A DNA stretch of 64,000 bases from contig JAUIEK010000002.1 in the NCBI GenBank assembly GCA_030428865.1, positions 248,001 to 312,000 of the forward strand. Reading direction: 5' to 3'. The DNA is from Bacteroidia bacterium (GTDB lineage: Bacteria; Bacteroidota; Bacteroidia; Flavobacteriales; Flavobacteriaceae). Under the pieces are notes generated by a model. The model saw only the letters and a program-made list of their open reading frames with translations. It was not told the DNA's origin and did no database searches. The translations under genes were made by a program, and so were the position numbers. Each line of letters begins with the position of its first letter. Position 1 is the first letter of the stretch. This document shows, in pieces, positions 17,160-23,586 of this stretch.

Positions 17160-18152
17160 ATGGACTACGCAAAAAATATTCTGGAAACGATTGGTAATAC
17201 GCCATTGGTAAAATTAAATGTGTTAACTAAAGAGCTACCTTGTTTGGTTTTAGCAAAATATGAGACATTTAATCCAGGAAATTCTGTTAAAGATAGAATG
17301 GCACTTAAAATGATAGAAGATGCAGAAGCAGATGGTCGACTAAAACCAGGTGGAACAATAATAGAAGGAACTTCGGGAAATACAGGTATGGGACTTGCAT
17401 TAGCAGCCATTGTAAAAGGCTATAAATGCGTGTTTGTATTGTCTGACAAACAATCAAAAGAAAAAATGGATATTTTGCGTGCAGTAGGAGCAGAGGTAGT
17501 AGTTTGTCCAACCAATGTAGAACCTACTGATCCTCGTTCGTACTATTCTGTTTCTAAACGATTGGCAGAAGAAACGCCTAATTCTTGGTATGTTAATCAA
17601 TATGACAATCCGAGTAATGCAAAGGCTCATTATGAATCCACAGGTCCAGAAATTTGGAAGCAAACAGATGGAAAAATAACTCATTTTGTAGTTGGTGTTG
17701 GTACAGGAGGAACTATATCTGGAGTTGGTAAATATTTAAAAGAACAGAACCCGAATGTAAAAGTTTGGGGAATAGATACCTACGGTTCTGTATTTAAAAA
17801 ATATCACGAAACAGGTATTTTTGATGAGAAAGAAATTTATCCATATATAACTGAGGGAATTGGTGAGGATATTTTACCAGCTAATGTTGATTTTGATATT
17901 ATAGACGGTTTTACAAAGGTAACTGATAAAGATGCAGCTGTTTATACGCAGTTGTTAGCTAGAAAAGAAGGAATGTTTTTAGGAAACTCTGCAGGAGCTG
18001 TTATTAAAGGAGTATTGCAACTAAAAGAACATTTTTCTAAAGATGACGTTGTAGTTGTTTTATTCCACGACCATGGTAGTAGGTATGTTGGTAAAATGTA
18101 TAACAACGAATGGATGAAGGAAAAAGGTTTTCTTGATCAAGAAATTTTATAG
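17160..18152 (+). CDS. PLP-dependent cysteine synthase / cystathionine beta-synthase-like enzyme
   Basis: About 330 residues from the ATG at 17160; a TTG 21 bp upstream lies inside the candidate promoter. The PLP lysine is in NPGNSVKDRMALKMIEDAE, the substrate loop is EGTSGNTGMGLA, and the phosphate-binding glycine loop is GVGTGGTISGVGKYL. There is no CBS-domain tail, so it is a cysteine synthase (CysK/CysM type) in length. The segment VNQYDNPSNAKAHYESTGPEIW is close to cystathionine beta-synthases, so either activity is possible. Before the mobile element arrived, its stop would have faced the mnmE stop 14 bp away. Confidence 0.9.
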   Translation: MDYAKNILETIGNTPLVKLNVLTKELPCLVLAKYETFNPGNSVKDRMALKMIEDAEADGRLKPGGTIIEGTSGNTGMGLALAAIVKGYKCVFVLSDKQSKEKMDILRAVGAEVVVCPTNVEPTDPRSYYSVSKRLAEETPNSWYVNQYDNPSNAKAHYESTGPEIWKQTDGKITHFVVGVGTGGTISGVGKYLKEQNPNVKVWGIDTYGSVFKKYHETGIFDEKEIYPYITEGIGEDILPANVDFDIIDGFTKVTDKDAAVYTQLLARKEGMFLGNSAGAVIKGVLQLKEHFSKDDVVVVLFHDHGSRYVGKMYNNEWMKEKGFLDQEIL

Positions 18153-18166
18153 TCTTAAATAATTAG

Positions 18167-18184
18167 CTATTTGCCAATACAAAA
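18167..18184 (-). other. Left attachment site (attL), relic mnmE 3' end
   Basis: Read on the minus strand it is TTTTGTATTGGCAAATAG, which still encodes F-C-I-G-K-stop, exactly the MnmE C-terminus. The three differences from the working mnmE end (GGC/GGG, AAA/AAG, TAG/TAA) are all synonymous. It is most simply the original chromosomal tail, cut off when the element integrated. Confidence 0.85.
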
Positions 18185-18189
18185 TGTAA

Positions 18190-18200
18190 TAACCTCAGTA
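18190..18200 (+). repeat. 11-bp direct repeat flanking the nucleotidyltransferase module (copy 1)
   Basis: TAACCTCAGTA occurs here and again at 19618-19628, so the two copies bracket the HTH/nucleotidyltransferase pair. Copy 1 lies 6 bp inside attL. This may be a cassette boundary or recombinase arm sites, but chance cannot be excluded. Confidence 0.35.
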
Positions 18201-18323
18201 TTTTATATCATTTCAGATCATTTAGGTGGAGTATAGGTGTATTATTTTGCTTTCCTTTCGTTTATTTTTCTCAGAATAAGTGAGAATAAATAATGAATTA
18301 TAACCATTATTAAGCACTATTTT

Positions 18324-19016
18324 TTATTTTAAAATTTCATTTAGTTTATTAATAACTATTTCCCTTCGTTCCTCTGCTGTATAAGGATTAATATGACACT
18401 CTATGATCTCATTTCGAGAAGGGTGGTTTAAGATTTCGTTACCCATTTCTTTAAGAAATTCTTGAACATCTTTGTTTGCTTGCCTTATATCCTTAACAAC
18501 CTCCAAATTGTTGTCTATAATGTAAATAATGTCTTCAAAGTCATGACTGGTTCTTGGATCACTTCCTCTACTTTTAAAAGCTTCCCATTTTGTAGCCAGG
18601 AAAAGACTGACGGGTAAAATTTTAATTTCAATATTACCAATATTTATAGGGTATGCTTTTTCGAAACCTGGTTTTAACCAGCTATTAGTTGGGCCAAGCG
18701 GAGTTTCTTCAAATGGTATAAAATCGATAAGGATATCCTCATAAGAATATCGATACATTATTTTTTCTGTGGGGGCAGGGTAGATATTTTTTAAAGCTAA
18801 CTTTTCCCTAAGCTCATCCATTTGTGAGTAGGTGCTTATTTGAACTGATATGTCTATATCTTTGGTAGGGCGAGGCTGTTCAGCTCCTTCGTCAGTCACA
18901 TAAAGACTGACTACAGCTCCACCCACATAAATAACATCTTTGTTCAGTTCCTCAAGTGAAATAGCAACTTTTTCAACTACCTTGAGATTAATTGTTTGAT
19001 TCTTAAGCATTTTCAA
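18324..19016 (-). CDS. AbiEii-like nucleotidyltransferase, putative toxin
   Basis: The protein has 230 residues of the nucleotidyltransferase superfamily. The GG motif is IYVGGAVVSLYV, the paired acids are in TKDIDISVQI, and a third acid is in ILIDFIPFE, so the catalytic triad looks complete. The region KILPVSLFLATKWEAFKSRG with HDFEDIIYIID resembles the AbiEii/MenT-like group, in which such enzymes add nucleotides to tRNA acceptor ends. The gene overlaps the upstream HTH gene by 14 bp, as toxin-antitoxin pairs often do. Toxicity is inferred from family and context only. Confidence 0.72.
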   Translation of the reverse strand: MKMLKNQTINLKVVEKVAISLEELNKDVIYVGGAVVSLYVTDEGAEQPRPTKDIDISVQISTYSQMDELREKLALKNIYPAPTEKIMYRYSYEDILIDFIPFEETPLGPTNSWLKPGFEKAYPINIGNIEIKILPVSLFLATKWEAFKSRGSDPRTSHDFEDIIYIIDNNLEVVKDIRQANKDVQEFLKEMGNEILNHPSRNEIIECHINPYTAEERREIVINKLNEILK

Positions 19017-19521
19017 TTCTTTCTTTTAGATATTCAAAAGCCAAGTTTTGCTCTCTGGCTTTGCCAATTCTAATAGCGTCTGTTAGTGCCATTAATTCGT
19101 AGTACTTTGAATCATTTAAGCAGGCTTCAGAGGTTTTAGGGTGTAATGGCTCTATTGCTTGACCTCTAATGTTTCCTTTGCCATATGGCCAAACAAAGTT
19201 TTCATCACTGAAAAATTCTTCGTTTAATGGAGGTGCAGAAATAGCAGTTCCGATTCCTCTTGTGATTGACCCAGGCTGTTGAGGAAATACGTATCGTAAA
19301 CCAGACTTCAAGAAGTCAATGAGAGCTAACTTCTTTAATGTTCTCTTGTCGCTGCTGATTAATCCCCCAATAACGGACCTATTTATACTCTCACTTATTT
19401 CACTTGGGCTAATTTGTAATTCATGAGCCAAGTCTTTCATATACCATTTTTCAGCTCCTTTACTTACAATTTTTAAGAGAATTGCAACATCATGAGGTCT
19501 CATTCCATTATGCTTTTTCAT
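19003..19521 (-). CDS. Winged-helix (MarR-like) regulator, putative antitoxin partner
   Basis: The protein has 172 residues. The N-terminal half forms a winged HTH (WYMKDLAHELQISPSEISESINRSVIGGLI), followed by a conserved C-terminal region of unknown role (YVFPQQPGSITRGIGTAISAPPLN, EPLHPKTSEAC) and a final helix (LTDAIRIGKARE). It overlaps the nucleotidyltransferase start by 14 bp. A near-perfect 26-bp palindrome and a TAACTTTG box lie just upstream, which suggests autorepression. It is not a member of the named AbiEi family as far as can be judged by eye. Confidence 0.68.
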   Translation of the reverse strand: MKKHNGMRPHDVAILLKIVSKGAEKWYMKDLAHELQISPSEISESINRSVIGGLISSDKRTLKKLALIDFLKSGLRYVFPQQPGSITRGIGTAISAPPLNEEFFSDENFVWPYGKGNIRGQAIEPLHPKTSEACLNDSKYYELMALTDAIRIGKAREQNLAFEYLKERIENA

Positions 19522-19526
19522 TTTTC

Positions 19527-19534
19527 CAAAGTTA
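19527..19534 (-). promoter_or_regulatory. -7 box of the HTH/nucleotidyltransferase pair
   Basis: The minus-strand sequence TAACTTTG is a full TAnnTTTG match ending 5 nt before the ATG at 19521, so the mRNA is probably nearly leaderless. Confidence 0.55.
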
Positions 19535-19557
19535 TTTAGATTATAAAAATAAGAATT

Positions 19558-19583
19558 AATTCTTGATTCGCGAATCGTGAATT
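19558..19583. promoter_or_regulatory. Operator-like palindrome upstream of the HTH gene
   Basis: The arms AATTCTTGATTCG (19558-19570) and CGAATCGTGAATT (19571-19583) are inverted repeats with one two-base mismatch and a perfect core GATTCGCGAATC. It lies where the -33 region and upstream contacts would be, so a repressor bound here would block the promoter. The HTH protein is the obvious candidate ligand. Confidence 0.6.
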
Positions 19584-19746
19584 AAGTTTGTTTTAAACAT
19601 ATACAACAGTAAAGTGTTAACCTCAGTAGTGTGTACAGGTATGCTATTTATCACTTTTTTAGAACAATGCAGCTTTGACCTTTCTTCATCAAATTTTTAT
19701 AGCTGCATAACTTGACCAATTTGAGTACATTCTATTTGTCCTTTTT

Positions 19747-19853
19747 TTTAATAATTGAAACTTAATGAAATGAGACAAGGCAATATGTGAGCTAACAAAT
19801 TTATGTTAGCGAATATTTGGCGTAGATGAATGAGGCTAAGCTCAATTATTAAA
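19747..19853. other. Nested inverted-repeat structure in a 400-bp gene-free stretch
   Basis: The interval 19535-19921 has no credible gene. Inside it, TTTAATAATTGA (19747-19758) pairs with TCAATTATTAAA (19842-19853). A second stem CTTA/TAAG follows just inside, then an A/T stem near 19782-19786 with 19813-19817, and a terminal hairpin GCTAACA-AATTTA-TGTTAGC (19791-19810). It could be a structured RNA, a decayed MITE or an IS end. No expression signal supports any of these. Confidence 0.4.
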
Positions 19854-19921
19854 GTATTTTATTGTAAATAATTCTTGATAGCCTAACAAAAGCTTTGTTT
19901 AATTTGTCTATTAGGTTATTT

Positions 19922-20107
19922 TCAAATCTTTACCTGTTGTAGGTAATCTTCTACAACTTCTTTAAAAACGGTTTCTAAAGCGTCTACAGATTCAGCTTCA
20001 TAAGAAATTAAATCACTTATACCTAAAATTTGACCGTATAATGTTTTATCCTCTGCGCTAAATTCTACAGAACCATAATAACCTTTGTGTGTTAAATAAT
20101 TTTTCAT
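19922..20107 (-). pseudogene. HicB-like antitoxin, C-terminally truncated
   Basis: The 61 residues reading MKNYLTHKGYYGSVEFSAED, then LYGQILGISDLISYEAESV and FKEVVEDYL, match the partly RNase-H-like fold at the start of HicB antitoxins. Full HicB proteins are roughly 110 residues and end in a DNA-binding RHH or HTH domain; here the reading frame stops right after the first domain, and no HicA toxin is adjacent. It is best read as an orphan fragment in a run of decayed toxin-antitoxin genes, though the short protein could still be made. Confidence 0.65.
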
Positions 20108-20161
20108 AATGATAACTTTTCTATTTATTGTAAAATAATATCACTATCAATATTCAGTTTT

Positions 20162-20346
20162 TTATGTAACGATTTTGCAATTGATAACCTCTTGTAAAGT
20201 TGGTAATCCAATAGGATAATTAATTTCCTCATATTCTTCGATAATATTACTAACTGAAATTAATTCATCATCAACATCATGCCCTAAATCTAACTCTTTT
20301 ATAAGTTTTTCTAACTTAATATTTGCTGCTATATATTGTTTCTTAC
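20162..20346 (-). pseudogene. HigA-like antitoxin fragment, 5' end lost
   Basis: Minus-strand reading gives a fragment with NIKLEKLIKELDLG, DDELISVSNIIEEYEEINYP and IGLPTLQEVIN before a stop. The pattern 'DEL..(v/i)..IIEeYE..nYPI..P....EaI' is the conserved N-terminal region of HigA-type antitoxins. The HTH domain that should follow is missing, and no start codon exists at the other end because the insertion sequence begins there. It is too broken to be functional. Confidence 0.55.
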
Positions 20347-20365
20347 GATAAATCGTTCAAGAAAG

Positions 20366-20386
20366 CCCACCTCATTTATGGGTGGG
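20366..20386. repeat. Left-end subterminal hairpin of the IS
   Basis: CCCACC (20366-20371) pairs with GGTGGG (20381-20386) across a 9-nt loop, 19 nt inside the predicted left end. TnpA of this family recognises such hairpins. Confidence 0.7.
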
Positions 20387-20420
20387 ATGAATTGAATGTG
20401 CCGAAAGGCAAATCTAAACT

Positions 20421-20831
20421 CTATTGTCTTTGAGATGTCTTTTGATCTGCAATATATTTTTTGATTGTAGATTCTGAAATATGCCCCACTGATTCTACAT
20501 AATACGATCTAGTCCACATAGAAGGAATTTTTGTTTTTAAATATGGAAACTCATGTCTTAAACATCGAGCAGTGAATCCTTTTAACGCCCCTACAATAGC
20601 TTTAACTGAATCATTAGGAGACGCAGAGATAAAAATATGAACATGATCAGGCATGACTTCCAATGATTTAATAGTCCATTCTCTTTCTTTTGCTTTGATG
20701 TGTAAAAGTTCTTTTAATCTCGTGTCTACACCTTTTTGAAGTACTTTTCTTCTATATTTTGGACACCAAATTATGTGATAAGATAAATTATATACAGTAG
20801 TATTTTTTCTATTAAATCTTTCGTCTTCCAT
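20421..20831 (-). CDS. tnpA: IS200/IS605 transposase TnpA (Y1 HUH)
   Basis: The protein has 136 residues. The metal-binding HUH motif is H63-V-H65 in EVMPDHVHIFIS, and the catalytic tyrosine is probably Y126 in STIKKYIADQK. The opening YNLSYHIIWCPKYRRKVL is typical of the family. It cuts and rejoins single-stranded DNA at the IS ends through a 5'-phosphotyrosine. It appears full length and intact, and diverges from tnpB with 50 bp between starts. Confidence 0.93.
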   Translation of the reverse strand: MEDERFNRKNTTVYNLSYHIIWCPKYRRKVLQKGVDTRLKELLHIKAKEREWTIKSLEVMPDHVHIFISASPNDSVKAIVGALKGFTARCLRHEFPYLKTKIPSMWTRSYYVESVGHISESTIKKYIADQKTSQRQ

Positions 20832-20834
20832 AGC

Positions 20835-20864
20835 ATAAATATAATAAAAATGTATTATATTTAT
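20835..20864. promoter_or_regulatory. Palindrome between divergent tnpA and tnpB
   Basis: Perfect 12-bp arms (ATAAATATAATA at 20835-20846 and its complement at 20853-20864) flank a 6-nt spacer. They fill the 50-bp gap between the two start codons, so they may be a shared promoter or operator element. Confidence 0.5.
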
Positions 20865-20881
20865 AGTGTTATTTTGAATAC

Positions 20882-22039
20882 ATGAAAAAGATTATAAAAA
20901 CGTATAAGTTCAAACTTTCTCATTTGAGAAAAAGCCAAGAAAGAATTATAAATTCTTGGATTGGAACTTGTCGTGTCGTTTATAATCTAGCCAAAGAAGT
21001 GAAAGAAGAAAGTTATAGAAAAGGCGTAAGCCTTTCTAATTATGACCTTCATAAACAACTTCCTGCTTTAAGACAAGAATTTGAATGGATAAAAGATGTT
21101 GATTCTCAAACTTTGCAAGATGCTTGTGATCGTTTAGATAAAGCATTTAAATCCTTTTATAAAGGAGGTGGTTATCCCAAATGGGCAAAAAGAGATCAAT
21201 ATAACTCTTTCACTTTGAAAAGAATAACCGACCATAAAGATGGCTTTATAAAACTGCCAAAAATTGGTTGGTTAAGATATTTCAATTCAAGACAATTCCC
21301 TAAATCAGCAAAACTGAAAAGGGCTACAATAACTAAAGAATTAGATGGCTACTATATTGTAGTTATGTTTGAAGTTAATGCTGTTAAACCAATTAATATC
21401 CTATCAGATAGCCAATGTGTGGGTATTGATGCAGGAATAACAGATGCTTTCAGTTTGTCTAATGGTACATTCATTAAGAATGAACGATTCTACCAAAATA
21501 ACAAGGAGAAGTTGCATGAAGCCCAACATAAACTTTCTAGAATGCAGAAAGGAAGTAAACGCTTCAAAAGGCAAAAACTTGTTGTTTCAAAATTTCATAG
21601 AAAAGTTGCACGATCAAGAAATGATTGGCAACATAAAATGACTTATGATTTAATCCATTCCTTTGATTTTTTCGCTATAGAAAATCTAAAATTAAAGAAT
21701 ATGACTAAAGCTGTAGCCAAAGGCGAAACAGGAGTCAAAAATGGACGTAAAGCAAAATCAGGATTAAATAGAGAATTGCTTGATGTAGCAATTAGTTCTT
21801 TCTATGAAAAACTTGAATATAAGGCTGCTTGGAACGGTAAAACCGTTTATAAAGTAAACCCAAAAAATTCAAGTAGAGAATGTAATAAATGTGGACATAC
21901 ACAAAAGGAAAGTAGAGATAAAAAATATTTCCATTGTGTTGCTTGTGGTCATAGTGATGATGCAGACACCAATGCAGCAAAGAACTTATTGGATAGGGCG
22001 TTATCCAAATTAGTGAAGACCTGTGAGCAACCGCTCTAG
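20882..22039 (+). CDS. tnpB: TnpB, RNA-guided RuvC nuclease of the IS
   Basis: The protein has 385 residues. The N-terminal wedge/REC-like region (YKFKLSHLRKSQERIINSWIG, CRVVYNLA) is followed by a RuvC core with all three acids: D183 in VGIDAGITDAF, E267 in AIENLKLKNM and D362 in DADTNAAKNLL. A zinc ribbon lies between the second and third (ECNKCGHTQ, HCVACGHS). It is therefore predicted to be an active omega-RNA-guided endonuclease that helps retain the IS at donor sites. The ATG is 50 bp from the tnpA start. Confidence 0.93.
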   Translation: MKKIIKTYKFKLSHLRKSQERIINSWIGTCRVVYNLAKEVKEESYRKGVSLSNYDLHKQLPALRQEFEWIKDVDSQTLQDACDRLDKAFKSFYKGGGYPKWAKRDQYNSFTLKRITDHKDGFIKLPKIGWLRYFNSRQFPKSAKLKRATITKELDGYYIVVMFEVNAVKPINILSDSQCVGIDAGITDAFSLSNGTFIKNERFYQNNKEKLHEAQHKLSRMQKGSKRFKRQKLVVSKFHRKVARSRNDWQHKMTYDLIHSFDFFAIENLKLKNMTKAVAKGETGVKNGRKAKSGLNRELLDVAISSFYEKLEYKAAWNGKTVYKVNPKNSSRECNKCGHTQKESRDKKYFHCVACGHSDDADTNAAKNLLDRALSKLVKTCEQPL

Positions 22040-22087
22040 GCTACTAACTAAAGAATCCCATGTGTTTTAACTGTGGGAGTACGTCAA
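21900..22087 (+). ncRNA. Candidate omega RNA scaffold of TnpB (limits approximate)
   Basis: In this family the guide scaffold derives from the tnpB 3' end plus the IS right end, with the guide read from the flanking DNA. The right-end hairpin TCCCA/TGGGA (22056-22060 with 22074-22078) and the end TCAA fit that layout. The 5' limit is a guess. The guide would begin at 22088 (GTTATTAGTGTACTC...). Confidence 0.45.
22056..22078. repeat. Right-end subterminal hairpin of the IS
   Basis: TCCCA (22056-22060) and TGGGA (22074-22078) flank a 13-nt loop, 9 nt before the predicted right cleavage site after TCAA. Confidence 0.6.
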
Positions 22088-22091
22088 GTTA

Positions 22092-22187
22092 TTAGTGTAC
22101 TCTTTTAAGTAATTCTGCTAGTGTTTCGTCCCCGTTTAATAAATAGAGAATAATATTGGTGTCTAAAAATAGCTTATTCCCATTCAT
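22092..22187 (-). pseudogene. VapC-type PIN-domain toxin, N-terminal fragment
   Basis: The 31 residues starting MNGNKLFLDTNIILYLLNG are the characteristic first strand and helix of PIN toxins, including the first catalytic Asp (LDTNIILYLL). The frame then ends in two consecutive stops about 5 bp before the insertion sequence. The rest of the domain (normally about 130 residues) is absent on the far side of the IS. The start overlaps the end of the antitoxin gene by 14 bp, the usual arrangement in vapBC operons. Confidence 0.75.
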
Positions 22188-22347
22188 TTCGAAGCTCTCT
22201 TTGTATGTTTAAGGCATCTTTTTTTAAGCTAATTTTTCCAACATATTTATATACGTCAACGCCCTTTGGCTTAAGTTCTTTTGCCATATTTTCCAATATA
22301 CTCCGGATGGTCTTTTTGGTTGCTCCTTGTCTTAATGTCGTTACCAT
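22174..22347 (-). CDS. Small VapB-like antitoxin (57 residues)
   Basis: A short gene starting MVTTLRQGATKKTIRSILE and ending IQRELRNEWE. It overlaps the start of the PIN fragment by 14 bp on the same strand, so it is the cognate antitoxin by position. It is basic at the start and amphipathic later, a plausible DNA-binding plus toxin-binding layout, but no named family was recognised. With its toxin truncated it is an orphan. Confidence 0.6.
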   Translation of the reverse strand: MVTTLRQGATKKTIRSILENMAKELKPKGVDVYKYVGKISLKKDALNIQRELRNEWE

Positions 22348-22407
22348 AATTTCTCTTTTTATATTACAAAGGTAATTTAATCCTTATTACTTATTCATTT
22401 TAATAAT

Positions 22408-22647
22408 TTAATAATGATTGGACAAATAAAAATTTATAGCCTCGTTTATTTGATTTTTGATACTTTTTTCGGTTTCTATCTTTTTTAGTTTTAGCTGCTT
22501 CATTACTTTTTTTGGAATCCACAACGTAAAAGGCTCTTCATCTTCTAACTTACTTTCTTTTACTTTAGATACTGTTTGAGTAGGTGTACTTGGTTTTTTT
22601 GATAGTACATTTTTTTTCAAATCCTGAAACATGTCCTTTTTTTTCAT
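22408..22647 (-). CDS. Small ribbon-helix-helix-like protein of the mobilizable element
   Basis: The protein has 79 residues. The first 40 are lysine-rich and probably unstructured (MKKKDMFQDLKKNVLSKKPS). The last 40 (FTLWIPKKVMKQLKLKKIE, then IKNQINEAINFYLS) have the strand-helix-helix pattern of RHH DNA-binding proteins. In Bacteroidetes elements such proteins often accompany mobilization genes as accessory or partition-like factors. It is the last gene of the leftward mobilization operon. The function is not established. Confidence 0.6.
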   Translation of the reverse strand: MKKKDMFQDLKKNVLSKKPSTPTQTVSKVKESKLEDEEPFTLWIPKKVMKQLKLKKIETEKSIKNQINEAINFYLSNHY

Positions 22648-22676
22648 AATTATTTATTTTAATAAATATTTAATTA

Positions 22677-23000
22677 TTAAAAAATCCAGTTATTTTTTTT
22701 ACTAAAAAACCATTTAAACAATGATTTTTTAGATTGAGTACTCTTGCCCTCTAATGAGTCAGATTGAAAAGCTCCTGGAGCTCGTTCTTCTAACCGATGG
22801 TCAATCAGTTCTGAAATTAGCAAAACCTTCTCTTTTATTTTTGCTGTGAGCTCATATTCAACATGATTAGATTGCCTATTAAAATGATACTCACTAAACA
22901 GATCGTCATTATATTTTTTTAGTATTGATGCAATTAAAAAAGCATCTTCAATATCCATATCAATGGAGATTCTTGTATCTAATTCTAGGTGTGTTTTCAT
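22677..23000 (-). CDS. Hypothetical protein of the mobilizable element
   Basis: The protein has 107 residues and no family was recognised. It is soluble and mostly helical, with an acidic N-terminal half (LDTRISIDMDIEDAFLIASIL) and a basic aromatic tail (KKSLFKWFFSKKNNWIF) that might touch the membrane or nucleic acid. It is co-directional with the coupling-protein gene and lies 19 bp downstream of the 186-residue membrane protein, so it is probably part of the mobilization operon. Confidence 0.55.
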   Translation of the reverse strand: MKTHLELDTRISIDMDIEDAFLIASILKKYNDDLFSEYHFNRQSNHVEYELTAKIKEKVLLISELIDHRLEERAPGAFQSDSLEGKSTQSKKSLFKWFFSKKNNWIF

Positions 23001-23019
23001 AATCTGGGGGAAGTTGAAG

Positions 23020-23580
23020 TTATGTGAAAATTGATTTAAAATTGATTCTATCCTTGTTCTTTAAAAGAATGTAAGCCAAAATAATAGTGCTAACAACTAC
23101 GATAGTTATAGCAAGTATTAAGACATAAAGTTGTGATTCAAAATGTGCTAGCTTCTTTTCAGAAAGCTTGCTTTTAAAGTCATCTACTTCAACTGTAGAT
23201 TTCTTTGGAAAGCATATGTAGATTATTCCGGTATTTGTTAGTTTAAATGAAGGCGTTTCTATGGTGGTTTTTTCAAGCTTTATTATTGAAAAAACTACCA
23301 ATCCAACAAGTAGAGTATTGATAACGGAGGCTTTTATTGTTGTATGCATAAAAGTATCTTCTTTTATAATTCTTAAATACAACCAAACTAAAACCAGGTG
23401 TACTAGGTAAATTATAAAAAGAGAGATAGTTGCTATCAAATATGGATTTTCACTAATGTTTTTAACTGCATTTAAAATTATTTTAAAAGCTCCGTAAAAA
23501 CTATAGCTATACACAAACAGACAAACTCCGATTATGATAAACTTACTATATCTAACGAGTAGACTAATGATTGCTCCCAT
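23020..23580 (-). CDS. Multi-spanning membrane protein of the mobilizable element
   Basis: The protein has 186 residues and about four hydrophobic helices (IIIGVCLFVYSYSFYGAF, LIATISLFIIYLVHLVLVWL, VINTLLVGLVVFSII and, near the end, LYVLILAITIVVVSTIILAY) with a short loop domain before the last. It begins 6 bp after the coupling-protein stop. Since that coupling protein has only one clear membrane helix, this protein could be its membrane partner. This is inferred from position; no family was recognised. Confidence 0.55.
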   Translation of the reverse strand: MGAIISLLVRYSKFIIIGVCLFVYSYSFYGAFKIILNAVKNISENPYLIATISLFIIYLVHLVLVWLYLRIIKEDTFMHTTIKASVINTLLVGLVVFSIIKLEKTTIETPSFKLTNTGIIYICFPKKSTVEVDDFKSKLSEKKLAHFESQLYVLILAITIVVVSTIILAYILLKNKDRINFKSIFT

Positions 23581-23586
23581 AGTTAA

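Larger units (their letters stand above)
20347..22087. mobile_element. IS200/IS605-family insertion sequence (IS608-like organisation)
   Basis: About 1741 bp with divergent tnpA (Y1 transposase) and tnpB. The left end directly follows TTAC (20343-20346) and the right end finishes in TCAA (22084-22087), the same target and cleavage tetranucleotides as IS608. Subterminal hairpins are present at both ends (20366-20386 and 22056-22078), with no target duplication, as expected for this single-strand mechanism. It sits between the decayed HigA-like and PIN fragments. Confidence 0.85.

Noticed and set aside
22380..22392. TTATTACTT near 22383 and near 30444 as alternative attachment core
   Set aside because: Nine A/T-rich bases; the 18-bp mnmE tail duplication with preserved reading is far stronger.
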